Source: Spisula solida (taxonomy: Eukaryota; Mollusca; Bivalvia; Venerida; Mactridae). From it: a stretch of 64,000 nt of DNA. Numbering within the stretch: the stretch's first letter is position 1; each line of letters begins with the position of its first letter. The stretch covers positions 816,001 through 880,000 of the forward strand of contig OX365949.1 of the NCBI GenBank assembly GCA_947247005.1, read 5' to 3'. Below the pieces are notes generated by a model. It was given only the letters and a program-made list of their open reading frames with translations. It had not been told where the DNA came from and made no database searches. Below are positions 22,554 through 35,005 of this stretch, in pieces. The translations under genes and the position numbers were made by a program.

Positions 22554-23480
22554 ATGGGCTGGGGAGAAACTTGGGGCGAGAAGAATAAATGGGGAAACAG
22601 TAGCTGGAAAAGAAAGTAAGTATTTGTGCAACAATTTGAATGTTTGTAATGGCTTTATGTTGAAAATATCACCTATTAATGTATTACTTCGATGTTATAT
22701 GTCCTACTCTCCTAAAACACCGATCGGTTATATAAAGTATCGCCCAGTAATATATGTACGTAGCGTTAATTGTAACGACGCAGTGGACATCAGTGCACTG
22801 AGAGTAGCATAGATATGTCGCAAATTATATACTTTACAACATAGAATAAAGCATATACCTTTGCTTTCGATTTTCGTCAACCGGTCGTATTAAAGCTTCT
22901 ACTTGTGAAATGCTAATGCTTAGGTTAGAATTTAAGTGCCCTTATGTTCGTATTTATAAAGTGGAACAACAATGGCACCATACATGGACCTCGTGTATTT
23001 ACGCTAATTACTCATATATTAACTTATTTGATCATTGTGGCATCACATGTTACTCATTTGTGGCAAGTTGTCTGTTCCGAGGACATGTATGTTTGTTTCT
23101 AGCTCTGCTTTAAAACATCTGAAGTCAGTGTACCGACAATAGCGCATACATAAGCGTAGGAATATTGAATATGTATATAAATACGCATTCAAGTATTCTG
23201 GAACATGTTCATGTTAAAACTTAATTCTTCTTCCCCTTTCAGCCATTCTAATGAAGATCCTCATGGTCAACATCTCAACATGTGCATGGCCGCTACACGG
23301 TTCCCTGGTAGTCCGTTTGATGCCCACTACAACATAAACTGTCCGGGATGTCGGGATGAACGTGCTGGGAAAGGCTGGAGCAATGGTGGTAAAGGCGCCA
23401 CCAACGCTGTTGTCATGGTTGCATCCTTGTTCGTAGGAACCAAACCAAAGAAACAAGCCAAGAAAAGTCTGTGGGGTTAA
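22554..23480 (+). CDS. WG-rich HCCC mini-protein, paralogue B (two exons)
   Basis: Exon 1 is 22554-22615, donor GTAAGT at 22616. Exon 2 is 23243-23480, acceptor ccctttcag. The phase-2 join (AA+C, Asn21) gives 99 residues. The N-terminus has four Trp, three as WG (MGWGETWGEK...KWG). The core is H31-x3-C35-x18-C54-PG-C57, with His and first Cys at the same residue numbers as paralogue A. RDER, a lone W66, the hydrophobic AVVMVASLF and a Lys-rich KPKKQ precede the C-terminal AKKSLWG. An acceptor-like atttaccag at 22515-22523 implies a non-coding exon upstream. A ribbon-like zinc site is inferred from the HCCC spacing; molecular function is unknown. Confidence 0.85.
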
Positions 23481-23760
23481 ATTACAACTCAATATATTTA
23501 ATTATGCGGTTGTAAGAAACTTGAAACCTCAATTGAACTGATCGTCTGGTTAAACGTTTGAATTTTGACAATTATAAATGTGACTATGTTTTGTGTGCAC
23601 ACGTTACAACTTCAGTCCAAGACGTCCATTTCAAAAGTAAAAAGAGCAATATCATCTGCAGATGATAACGTACATAATAGTATAAAAACAGATAATAATG
23701 TTTTCAATGGAAAGGGTATCAACGTTTATTGACTCATTTATAACCAACATTAATGAGCAA

Positions 23761-23766
23761 AATAAA
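23761..23766 (+). terminator. Candidate polyadenylation signal, paralogue B
   Basis: AATAAA 281 bases after the stop codon of paralogue B; the nearest full signal downstream. Confidence 0.4.
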
Positions 23767-24224
23767 CAAAAGAGGACTTAGTGGTTTCAACCAGTTTAAA
23801 AATATCTGAAGTACACATTTTTTTCATCATTGCGTATATCAGATTTAACATTGAGAAAAAAAGACTACTTCACGTTTATTGCACATTTGTTGGGGTTTTT
23901 TATCACACGTGAATGCATCTTTGATGACGTTGCACGAAGTCACGTGGTACGAGAAAGCTATTTATCAACTGAAAAACTGCTTTGATCTTCCAAGTGATCG
24001 CAAATGTGGCCAATCCACATTATGTTTTAATGTTGTTTAATGACTAAAAACTAAATTTAATTATTTGAAATAAACTGAAATTTAATGACAAGCTTGATAA
24101 ATAAACGTTACTTACATCAATAACTATTTCATTACCTATTAAAACCTGTCACAAGAAATAATCGTGAAATAATCATTATACTTATTCATGTTAGGAAAGT
24201 TTTGTATATCAGAGAAGCACCATA
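23767..24224. other. No gene recognised
   Basis: AT-rich intergenic sequence between paralogue B and the mariner-type remnant; nothing was seen. Confidence 0.5.
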
Positions 24225-25110
24225 CAGGGTGTCCAAAAAGAAATTATACAGTTTCAGTGTCTAAAATTTTGCACTAGTTTAGACAAAAAATGTAAGTTTT
24301 TTCTGTGTCCAATTTTAAGATTATAGCCCGGATAATATTAAGAAAAATGTCTATTTTCTAAAATTACCTTATTTTGTCCTTGACGCCATTTTGTAGTAAT
24401 TGACGACGTTTTCACGATGCATGCCGCCTTCTGACATTTCCCTTCTTACACTCGTTCTTGGAAACTATCGATTACATTTGCACATTTGCAAATGTGTTTT
24501 ATCTGATCTTCTAACCTTCTCTTTTGATGTTCCTCAGCAGCATTGATGTGTCCGTTGGATTTAGATTGTACACTAGCGATTCAGATAGCTCAATAGAAAG
24601 AAAAAAACTCACCCCGTTACTCGTCTTTGTTAAACCAGCTCATTCCTAAACACCCCAGGTGATTTATTGTTTTGAATGATGCATAGTTCATGCATGCCAG
24701 GGCCACACATTGTACATAAGGGGTTGGGTGAACTCCTTGAAGCAGTTTGATCCATAGTAATTTCCAGGAAATACCACTGTGGTGAGACGTGGCCCGCACA
24801 CAGCCCGGATCTAAACCATTGCGACTTCTTCTTGTGGGGCTATGTGAAATCGCTAGTGTACAGCACAAAGCCAACAGGCACGTCTATGCTCACGAGAAAC
24901 ATCAAACGAGAAGGTAAGAAGATCAGTTTAGACACATGTGCAAATGTTATCAATAGTTTTAAAGAAGTGCAAGTAGGGAAACGTAAGAAGGGTGGACATT
25001 TTGAGAACGTCATAAATTACTGAATAGACTTCACGGGAAAATTAAGGTAATTTAGCACAATTTTTGTTTTAGTTTAATGGCTTTAGACAATAAAAAACGT
25101 TTTCAATTCA
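24225..25110. mobile_element. Fold-back mariner/Tc1-type remnant
   Basis: The left boundary cagggtgtccaaaaag at 24225 is of the kind found at mariner-type ends. The minus strand of about 24400-24550 (gaacatcaaaagagaaggtt onward) is a diverged copy of the plus strand at about 24897-25022 (aacatcaaacgagaaggtaa onward). Two transposase 3' ends therefore face outwards, with the rest of the element lost on the left. The sequence after the right-hand stop is AT-rich and ends near 25110. Neither end is clearly autonomous. Confidence 0.7.
24694..25023 (+). pseudogene. Tc1/mariner-superfamily transposase C-terminal fragment
   Basis: A continuous frame encodes PxHIVH...GELLEAV, an in-frame TGA at 24748, then ISRKYH...TWPAHSPDLNHCDFFLWGYVK and about 45 more codons to a stop at 25021-25023. 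The block WPAHSPDL..CDFFLWGY is the hallmark around the last catalytic acidic residue of DDE/D transposases of the IS630-Tc1-mariner superfamily. The internal stop and absence of the first two catalytic residues mark it as dead. Confidence 0.85.
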
Positions 25111-25261
25111 AAACGTGTTCGTGTTGTTCACCATTCCATACGAGTTCCACATTATCTATGACATATATATCAATACAGCGATGTATTTACGAACACATAA
25201 AATTCTACTTATACTAGTATAACGATTCTGATACCCATAGCCATCGGCGGCCATGCCAAAA

Positions 25262-25420
25262 AGATAATATAAAGGCAGACAGGGGAGGCAGCACAATGCC
25301 CAACACATAATCAAACGAGAAAATGAACTGCCTTAGTCCAAGCAGTCAAAAAGCTGACTGAACTAGTTCCAGCAATCAAAAAGATGAATGCACTTGCTCA
25401 CGAATATACACTAGATAATC
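25262..25420 (+). repeat. Interspersed repeat family copy 2
   Basis: agataatataaaggcagaca then ggggaggcagcac, followed by aatgcccaacacataatcaa and acgagaaaatgaactgcc; this matches the order seen at 28513-28645. Confidence 0.55.
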
Positions 25421-25694
25421 CATGCCTTGCTGAATAACCTAGCTTCAACAGTAAAACGGCGGACGTACCTAGTGTTAGCTGTCTGAAGTCTTAAAAAGTC
25501 AAGGCATCTAAGCGATCTTTCAATGAAGTGATGCTATATTATATACACTCCCCTGAACCAAACAAATAACCCATACATCAGTTATAAGCAGCGTCAATGT
25601 GAGAGAATGACTTTTTTAAAAGTACTTCTTGTAAAAAGCTGGTCAAACAGAAAGGTCTTATAAATGAAATTATAAATATACAGTCAAACTTGAT

Positions 25695-25870
25695 GGAAGG
25701 CGGCGCTCAACTTAAATACCCGAGCACAGAAAACAGAAAATACATCACATACAACAAATACAAGTCACAATGCCAACCACTACAAACAGACGACTTTATA
25801 ACTTAAAGGCACAGACAATGCCCAACGCAACTACATCATCACAACACCCCACACCGAAAGTCTGCCGCCT
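25695..25870 (+). repeat. Interspersed repeat family copy 3 (diverged)
   Basis: gaaggcggcgctcaacttaa near 25696 corresponds to the ggcagcactcaactta block of the family. Similar caatgcccaac phrases follow at about 25815. Its limits are uncertain. Confidence 0.4.
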
Positions 25871-27852
25871 CAGTCAGTCAAACTAAACCAGAGTAAGAGC
25901 CGGTTGACAAGAATATAACAAGCAGACGACACACATCACAAGGACAAACAACAACATATTTAGTGTATATGCTATTTTGAAAGATACGAAACAGCCCGCG
26001 GGAACGGCAAAATATGGTCCTTGTATGGTGTTCTCTTTAAAACGGTTAAATATTATTGAAATGGTGATAAAATAAGTGATCTGTGCAGACAGGTTTGTAA
26101 TGGGGTCATTGTGAATGACAACCCTGCAATTTATTTGCATTTTGCAGTGACATTTCCGAGGATACGACTCGTACTTAGAGATACAACTATTGTCATTCTA
26201 AAGTATCTAGAGCAAGATGTTCATTAAGTAAAATTCCCAATCTGATAAAATTATCAGTAAAATAATGTCCTCCATGAACGCTTCAAGGAAGATCGAATAG
26301 TATCGTCAGCTTGGTAAAATTCCATGATTAATTCTGGATGTGTATATGAAATTGATCAACAGTTACTATTAACCGTTTGAAAACAACTTGATATTGTGTA
26401 AAACATGTGTCACAAAGAGTGATCGAAAGTTAATAATATTGCGTTAATCAACATTAACGGTCAAGATCGGTATCTATTGCGATGTCCTGATACACCCGAT
26501 GGTTTGAAAGGCGTGTGACGTACACCCTGGCATCAAGTGCTAGTGAGGGATACTTAAATAACTTATTTGCACATTTTCGCTCATTTATCTTCGAAGTAGA
26601 GGGTCGTCATTAATGTAAATATCTTTCTCTGCTGAATAAAAGTAAATACATAAACTGTACTATATTTTATCCATATAATTATTTTTCAATAGCACTCTTT
26701 GATCTTTTAAATCATGTTAATATTTGGTTTTAAACGCGAGTCTGTTGAACGGACTTATCAATTTGGTATTAATATGTATAAGTATTATATATGACATATT
26801 ATTGGATGCACAACCCTGATCTACAGCATTTAACAGAGATTGCGAATCCCAGACATTTTCTGTAAGAAATGCAGCATCATAAGTATACTGACAAGACGTT
26901 TTGAAATTCGTATATGTTAACAATATAGTACAGTATCGCTACTTTGAATGGTTAGACGTGTAGTGAGATGAAGCTAGAAAAGTTCGCAGATTTGCTAAAT
27001 GTGAGATTTTCGCGGACATAAAAATTCGTTGATGTATGGGCCTAATGTTTTGGAAATAAACTGTATGCCTAACGCGAAAGCCGCTAATTCAAAAATACGC
27101 GAAACGATTTCTAGGAAACAGTATAGCATCATTTAATAATAATCTAAAAACGACGAAAAAGTTTTATACATGTTTCAAACGAGTCTACACATGTAATTAC
27201 AGTTATATCGCAATTACAAGGCACGAACTATGCTGATACATCCGCTTTAAACTCATATCAACATTATCCGAGATTAAATGTCGAGACATGGTTCAATGCT
27301 CGAAGTCGAAATATTCCACATTATCTAGGGCTTAAACTTTATGAAGGAAGTTTATCTTATTTCCGAGGCCACGCCAGTATACTTCTAGGTCGGAATCCCA
27401 ATAACTAGAGGATCAATAGTGATGTTTGTGTCATTATCCTGGGGGCCCCATCGCGATAATCTGTTTTTAAAATATTATTGAAAACTGGGTATGGGTTTCG
27501 TTTTGTCGAGTTAAACGCTATTTTTAACTATTTTCAATCCAGTACAATCCCCCGTCGATAACAAGCTTTATCTACACATATAGATTGAAAATGAATCAGA
27601 GTTTTGTTCGATCTCGTGCGTAATCACTTTCAATTTATATACTCTTTTAATCTACAACGATAACTAGCAACCAGTCGACAATGTGGTGATGGTGTTATCA
27701 ATTTTTGTTCGTATACATGGCTAGAATTTTAATAACCAGTTTTAGTTGAGTAAATTAACACTAATAATCAGTACTAACTTGTCCTTCCATTAAGCTCCAT
27801 CTGTCCACACACTCGGGGGCGTGACCATAGTAAAGGTCACGAAATAAAATAA
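25871..27852. other. No gene recognised
   Basis: The 85-codon minus-strand frame at 25883-26140 overlaps sequence that is loosely similar to 22150-22260 and is probably repeat-derived. The rest is AT-rich intergenic DNA without recognisable features. Confidence 0.4.
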
Positions 27853-27935
27853 CCGGTCTGACCTAGTAAGTATTCGAATCCGGATCGCACGGAAAACAAG
27901 CAGAGCTCTTACCACTGCACAACTAGGCGGGATAC
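27853..27935 (-). mobile_element. tRNA-like SINE head or tRNA pseudogene
   Basis: On the minus strand, gcctagttgtgcagtggtaa (from about 27930) contains an A box (tgtgcagtggtaagagc). A B-box-like ggattcgaatac follows at about 27886-27875. The acceptor-stem pairing (gcctag / ctaggtc) is plausible, but the B box departs from consensus, so a SINE head or decayed tRNA is more likely than a working tRNA gene. Confidence 0.5.
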
Positions 27936-28377
27936 CATCATCTTACAACTAATATATCAATATCTTGTTTCCAAGAATTCAGTGGTATATATAAGTACTA
28001 AATTTAACCCTTTTGTTAAAATGAGTAAAAGACATGCGGTAAGTAGTCTGTTAAATATAACAATTACCTAATAATACCGGTGTAACGTGACCTGGTCTAA
28101 CCAAGTTACAACTGTTTGTATGACGACCTAAGCTATTCTATGGAAAAATACACCATATTGAGGACAGTCAGTTACTTGAACAGTCACCGATACTAGATTA
28201 TGTTTGTTTTCATCAGTTGTTACTGTCATGATTAGATCCGACAAAATCCCAGCCAATGACCAGGCAATAGAGCAGTTTCACAGTCATGCACAGTGGCGAT
28301 CTAGATCCGACAAGGACCAGCTAAGACAAAACTCGCTCGGCATGTTCTATCATGACATAGACTAAGGACATGTACCT

Positions 28378-28505
28378 CCACATGTGGAGAAGTTGTCAGT
28401 TGCTGACGTGCTAACGGAAGAAGTTGAGAATTAATACAATACGAAACTGGATTGATAGGTCAACTGCCCACTGTAAATGACATAATTATTGTAACACAAA
28501 CGGTA
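28378..28505 (+). mobile_element. SINE-like fragment sharing the palindromic core of the 13.5 kb element
   Basis: cctccacatgtggagaagtt at 28376-28395 repeats the body of the SINE at 13468 without its tRNA head. It runs directly into another interspersed repeat at about 28513. Confidence 0.5.
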
Positions 28506-28512
28506 CTTAAAA

Positions 28513-28690
28513 AGATAATGGAAAGATGGTCAGGGAAGGCAGCACTCAACTTAACCAGCTGGGTAACGAAAAAATAAAAGTATCACATACCAAAATTACA
28601 TGGCACAATGCCCAACAAATAACCGAACGAGAAAGTGAACTGCCCAAGCCCCAGCTGTTACACCAGACAACCACACAAACACCTTGCTCC
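28513..28690 (+). repeat. Interspersed repeat family copy 4
   Basis: agataatggaaagatggtca then gggaaggcagcactcaactt, followed by caatgcccaacaaataaccg and acgagaaagtgaactgcc. The two blocks are in the same order and spacing as at 25262. Confidence 0.55.
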
Positions 28691-30813
28691 AACAAGTGTA
28701 CCTTGGATTCATGTCTCACTTGCTGTTGTGCTGGTTAGAAAAGACAGTGTGAAGGGGTCACATATACGTTTATTGAGTACCTCATCACACCATTTCCAAT
28801 TATATTTGGCCTATTAAGAGACAATCGGTTAACCAGGACAGATCATTTATGCTGTTCACATGATTGGACATAACGGATCAATTGATTATATATACAGCTT
28901 ATATTTTTTTATTTCATATATACATTGGACTATGTGTTCATGAGTACCCACTTTTACATTTATAAATATTTATACATAGATATTGCATTCAAAGATCTAA
29001 TATCATACTATATAGATAAAATATTAGATCATAGGTTCGCATAAACTGTTAAAAGTTCGCCTTCAGTAGCGAAATGAAATGAAACTAGCATGTATCTAAG
29101 TTGATTATATTCACGGAAGATTTTAGAAATCGTTTATACATATGCTTCCATAAATAGCATCGCGTAATGCAACAACAATCTGAAAACAATTTCCACAAAA
29201 ACACTGTAGGAGGCATGATATGGATACTGTCAATGTACGCATATATTTTACTTCTAGCATTCTCCATATTTATATTTGGAAAATTGCCATAAAATTATCG
29301 TGACCCTTGGGCTATATGACCAATGCGAAGGTAATTTTGAAAAATATGATTTTAACATTTTAAGTTTTAGTATTTCTAAATATATAAACCGAAACTAATG
29401 AAATATGTACATTCACAAACAAAAGCCACGAAAACGATACTAGTCAGCATACCCCCCCCCCCCCCTACACCACCCATCTTTTTATGACAACCAGTGGACG
29501 AGGGTACAAGTTTCAGTACTGGTTTGCCTATAAGGCGGACGAATGGTTATTAACAGGCCACGATGGCCCTACATCGCGCAGCTGAACAAACCTTTTAAAG
29601 TTTAGCTCCTTTAACATCGCAACCTGTCCGTCACTGATTTTTGTATAATTAATATCGTTCATAATTTTCTTTTTCCAATTGTATATACTTATGTTATTAT
29701 AAGTACTTGATTTGTGCTTATGTTATTACAAGTACTTGATGTGTGTATTTAAACGCATTTTCTGTTTGGCGACGAACATGTTCACATGTTTAGGCAATAA
29801 AATTTCTTGAGCTACAATCAGTCTGTATAATTATCATCGAACAAATGTAAGTCTAATGTGAACGATCTTTTGGTAGAGTTCCAAATGACAGTATTCTCTG
29901 ACTTTATTTTACGGGGTTAACACATTTGCATATAAACACAATCTTCCATGCGGACCTCAACATATAATACAAACATTTTACAAACACAGTAAACTAAACA
30001 AATTGAACTTAAAAAATGAATGATTCCATCTATGTAAAAAGAAAGTATTTACAAACATTAATGGGTCCCAAGCCAATTTAATGAGTCGACTCGAGACTCG
30101 CACCAAAATGAAACACTGAGAAAGTGATCCATTAAACGACTTTGCTGAGGTATTAGATTTTCAGTTCACAACATAATGCGTCATTTTAACCACGTTGATG
30201 TACAATATTCCCTTACGACTTTTTTGTAGTAACCAAAATAAGTCAGGAAGGAGGGATTCCAAACCAAACCGCTTTGTCGTTTTCGAGTATTTTCAAATTT
30301 TCATATTTTAAATTTATATCTGGAAGCATTTACAAATATATTATGATTGAAGACAATAAAGCTATAAAATAAAGTATCATTACACAAAATATGATTAAAT
30401 GACAGAATTGTCCACATTATAAATAATCGCCTGTCATATTAATTACTAATGATGATAAATTTAATGACGAAATGTAAGCTATATGTCTAAAAAACACATT
30501 TGAATTCCTTTGTCATAACACATGGATAAAATGAACTTTTTAAAGTATTGGTAATAAATAGCACGCCGAAGCTAAACATGTAATACTATCGCAAACATCT
30601 GAAACATCTCTTCTTATAACACTAGCAATGTACAGTACGGAACAAAACAAGACCTTATATATATTTCTACTTACTATCGCAGTTCAGTATCAAATACATA
30701 CATAATACTAGTATATCACTACAAAGCAGATTGAACAGAAAGGGAATAATACAAAAGTAAATAGCGCAATTCAACACACTAGCGCAGCGCAGTAGAAAAC
30801 ACACAGAACATAT
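28691..30813. other. No gene recognised
   Basis: AT-rich. Holds a C-run of about 14 near 29452-29465 and a short direct repeat (gcttatgttatta, tacaagtacttgat) at about 29690-29745. No coding feature was supported. Confidence 0.45.
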
Positions 30814-31540
30814 AGTCCATGAGCCACCAATAGAAGACCCTCCCCCCCCCTAGGGAATTTTGGTCACTATATTTTTCTGAAAGCATATGGTCCCTGGAGT
30901 ATTTTCCTGAAGTCTGCACTTTGGCCATTGTGGCGTTAAGATTTTTTGGGGTAAAACGTCAAAAAATATAAACGAAAAGTACCAATTTTCGGAATCGGTT
31001 AACTACAATCCTATTTATTATGTTATTTTAAAATAAATCTCTGTAACAGGTAGATATTAACCTGTCCTATCTAGACTGAAAAAATCAGAGTGCTGCTATT
31101 GTGCAAAATGGCTTTTTTGGGGTAAAACGCTAAAAAATTATAAGAGAAAAGTGCGAATTTTTGGAGTCTGTGGACTGCATTGGCATTTATTTATTTATTT
31201 TTTAAAAAAATACTCTTAATTGAAAGATATTATAGTGCAGTTTCATACTGCAAAAAAATTAAAGCCATGTTATTACGCAAAGTGTGAAATTTTTGGGGTA
31301 AAACATCAAAAAATATAAACCGAAAAGTGGGAATATTAGGAATCTGTAGATTACAATAAAACCATTCCTATGAGAATTTTTTTGTAACTAAATAATATTA
31401 ATGTGATAAATTTGTAGTAACATGCAGTTTAAGATTTCAAATATATATTGCCAGATGAGATACTTTGGGGGAAAATTACAAAAATAATAAATGGAAAGTG
31501 TGATTTTTGGGAATTGGTGTCCTAGTTGTAACTTACGACC
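30814..31540 (+). repeat. Left inverted arm with internal subrepeats
   Basis: The motif tttttggggtaaaac(g/a)t followed by caaaaaatataaacgaaaagt recurs at about 30935, 31109 and 31293, with a weak fourth copy near 31464, so roughly 175-base subterminal repeats. Each is followed by an ...attttnggaatc(g/t)g phrase. Confidence 0.75.
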
Positions 31541-33965
31541 ATCGGGTACGGACATTCCTAGTCCTAATGGGTATTCAAAATTACATTCTAACCATATATA
31601 GGCAGTTCTGGTACTGTTGGATAAATTATTATTACACCTCTAAGTACATCCATACCTAGTCCTAATTGGTACATACGAATAACCATTACATGCAATATTG
31701 GTTCTATTTAGCACTAAACAACCCTATACAGACATCAGTTGTCCTATCGGGTATTAACTACCACCATGCACAGACCGTCCTAGTCTAATTTGATAGCATA
31801 CCCAATACCATTCCTAGTTCTATTTGATATTCAAAACCACCATACTTATACAGATATTGCTGGTCAGGCTGGGTACCCATAACCACTGGTAGGTACATTC
31901 ATTCCTCGTCTTAATGGGTAGTCACACTTACCATGTTCTAATTGGGTACTCGTATATTGAAGTACATACATGCCCAGTCATAGTGGTGACTTACATATCC
32001 ATATACAAACATTCCTGGTCCTATTTGGTACTCTAAACCACCATGTACAGGTATTATAGGTGCAATTGGGTACTCATTTCCACCATGTACATATATTGCT
32101 GGTCGTAAAGAATACTCATAACCACTAGGTTCAGACATTCTCGTTGGATACTGCCGATCATCAATTGACAACTCAGGCGCGCCATGTGGCTACATTCTTG
32201 GCCTTATTGACCACTCATAACATATGTACTACTCGAAACCTTCATTTACAAAATCAGTTGTCCGATTGGGAACTACCAACTACTAGGTGCGACCATTGTT
32301 GTCCTATTGGGTAATCACTACCCCCGTGTACAGACTGTGATGTTCTTATTGGATACTCATACATACATTCCTAGTCATAGTGGGTACCCCAACTACCATG
32401 TACATGCATGCCTGGTCCTATTGAATACACAAAACCACAATGTACAGACATTTGTGACTGGGTTGGGCACTAACAACCACTAGGTTCAGTCATATGTTGT
32501 TCTATTTGGTCACTGATACAGGCAGTCCTGGCCCTATCAGGGATACATAACCACTAGATGCATACATTTATAGTCATAGTGGGTACTCAAAACCACTATG
32601 TTCATGCATAAGTGGTATAATCGAGTCCTCACAGCCACTATACTCAGCCATTATTGGTCTCTGTGGGTACTGACTACCATGCATATACATACATTCCTGG
32701 TCGTATAGGGTGCCTATAACCACGATTAACAGACATTCCTGTTTAGGATAGATACTGGACATCATCATGTTTAGACATCTCTCAATCACTAGTTACATAC
32801 ATTATTGGTCTTATTGAGTACAGACAACTATTGGGATCACCCATTCCTTGTCCTATTGACACTATGTAGAGACATTCCTGGTCTTTAAAATTCAGCAGTG
32901 AGCATGCCTAACCATCAGCTGTGACCATTTTTTTCATCAAATTGGGTAATCACTAACCCCATGTACATGAAGCATGGTCTAATTAGATACTCATATCGAC
33001 TAGGTACATACATTTCAAGTCCTAGTGGGTACCCACAACTATCTTGTCCCATGCATTCCTTGTCCTATTGGATACTCCAAACCACAATGTACAGACGATT
33101 GCAGACGGATTAGGTACTAACAACCACTAGGTGCGGTCATTTTTTGTCTGATTGGGTCATGATTACCACGATGTACAGACAGTCCTGACTTTATTAGGTA
33201 CTCATTACCACTGGATACATACATTCCTAGACTAAGTGGGTACCCGTAACCACCATGTACATGCATAAGAAGTGTGATAAAGTACTTGCAGCTACAATAC
33301 ACAACCGTTATAGGTCCTATTGGGTACCCACTACTATCATTTACTAGTACATGTACATACATTCATGGTATTATTTGGTATGCATAGCAACTATTCCGGA
33401 TCCTGTTATGTACATACATTACTGGTCTTGTTGGGTACAGACAAACATTAGGAGCACCCATTCCTCGTCCTATTGACGACTTAGTGCCTAAGTATAACAT
33501 TCCTGGTCTTGTTAGGCAATCATAAACACTGAGTAAATCAGTCCTAGTCCATGTATGTATTCACGACCACCTTGCACATAAACTCCTAGTCTTATTAGGT
33601 ACTCATAACCATTAGGTACATCCATCCTAGTCCTAATGGGTACCCACAACCACCGTGTTCATGCATACTTGGTTGTATTTGGTACTCATAACCACTAGGT
33701 GCATCAATTAGAGGGTACCCAATACCACTAGGTACAGGTATTTATGGTGCTGTAGGGTACTGACACACACCATGAGCAGACAGTACTACTGGATACACAC
33801 ATCCATGGTCTTATAGGATGTGCACTATCATGTGGTATCTCATTTATTGCACTATGTGTACTGGTAACTACAAGGTCGAGAGATTCCTGGTCCTCTTGAA
33901 TACTCACAACCACCCAGAACAGCCATTCCTGACACAACCATGATGCACAGCCATTGTGTCACAAG
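31541..33965 (-). repeat. Degenerate 42-bp minisatellite inside the inverted-repeat element
   Basis: Phrases such as catt cctggtcctattgggtact and cataaccaccatgtacata recur about every 42 bases over 2.4 kb, with strong divergence between copies. On the minus strand one frame reads as 14-residue repeats of the type V-H-G-G-x-E-Y-P-I-x-P-x-x-x, seen best at 32171-32000 and 33362-33150. Stops interrupt it repeatedly, so no intact protein is encoded. Confidence 0.75.
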
Positions 33966-34394
33966 GAATAGCTGTACAATAACATTTGAAAAAAAATGAA
34001 TGTATATTTACCCCACCCACTCTTGTAAAATACATGTTAGTATAACTTAACACAATCCATACAAATGCTACTGATGCCAACTATAACAAACATTGCAAAC
34101 AAAGTGAAAAATGGAAATAGATTTCAAAATCATATTGTGAGTACTTGTAAATAAGTAGAACGGCTGTTTTCAATACTTTAGTCATTTTGGCGGCCATTTT
34201 GATGGCCATTTTCCATAATAGACCCACCTTTTGTGCATTTAAATGTTAAAATACATTTTGGGAATATGCCTTTATTGGTATTCACAATTGCAATTAAAAT
34301 ACAGTAAGGCACAATGTGTTATAGCATAGTTAAGTGAATACATCGTTACAATTTGTACACCATTTAAAAGCAGGGGAGATAATCTTATTTTTGC

Positions 34395-34870
34395 TTTTCC
34401 TGCTGAACGCCCCAATGTCTGAAGTGCAGACTTTGGGAAAAGTATTGGTAGGTCAAAGCCTTTCATAATTATCAAAAAAAAAAGATCAATGACACAGTAT
34501 TCTGCCATTAAAGTGTACCGATTCTCAAAATTTGCACTTTTTCATGTATTTTTTAATGTTTTACCCCAAAAATATCCCATTTGCATAATAACATGGGACT
34601 AAAATTTTGCAGACTTAAACTATGAGTTAATATCAACCCATGAAAGTGTTTAATTACAAAATAACTTACTAAATGTGATAGTAATTAACCAATTCCAGAA
34701 ATTCACACTTTCGTTCATATTTTTAACGTTTTACCCCAAAAAATCTTTACGCCCCAACGGCCAAAGTGCAGACTTTGGAAAAATACTATACTGGTCATAC
34801 GCTTTCAGAAAAATATAGTGTCCGAAATTCCCTAGGGGGGGAGGGTTTACCCCCACTGGCCCATGGACTA
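34395..34870 (-). repeat. Right inverted arm with duplicated terminus
   Basis: acgccccaa(n)g(t/g)c(t/c)(g/a)aagtgcagacttt occurs at about 34407 and again at about 34751, each followed by a similar ...ggtca..gc(c)tttca block. gttttaccccaaaaa occurs at about 34558 and 34728. The terminal module therefore seems to be present about twice on this side. The short hairpin ccaaagtgcagactttgg lies at about 34762-34779. Confidence 0.65.
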
Positions 34871-35005
34871 ATAGTACTATATAGCGATACAGTGTAGTAC
34901 TGAACAGGGCTGTGTAGAACATTACAGGGTAGAGTTCAACAAATTAACGCATCGCAGTGCAGAACCGAGCTATAAACAGAAAATGTTCAACATAGTCACT
35001 AGCAC

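Larger units (their letters stand above)
30814..34870. mobile_element. 4 kb inverted-repeat-flanked non-autonomous element
   Basis: Left-end sequence tagtccatgagcc ... ccccccccctagggaatttt (30813-30860) is matched in reverse complement at the right end (...ccctagggggggagggt ... ggcccatggacta, 34829-34870). The arms continue with actatatttttctgaaagc, agtctgcactttggcc and attttttggggtaaaacgt on the left and their complements on the right, for several hundred bases. The interior is a degenerate 42-base array. No transposase was seen, so it is a non-autonomous or composite element of unknown superfamily. Confidence 0.75.

Noticed and set aside
22444..22812. 122-codon plus-strand frame overlapping paralogue B exon 1
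   Set aside because: Different reading frame from the family exon; reads through the clear GTAAGT donor.
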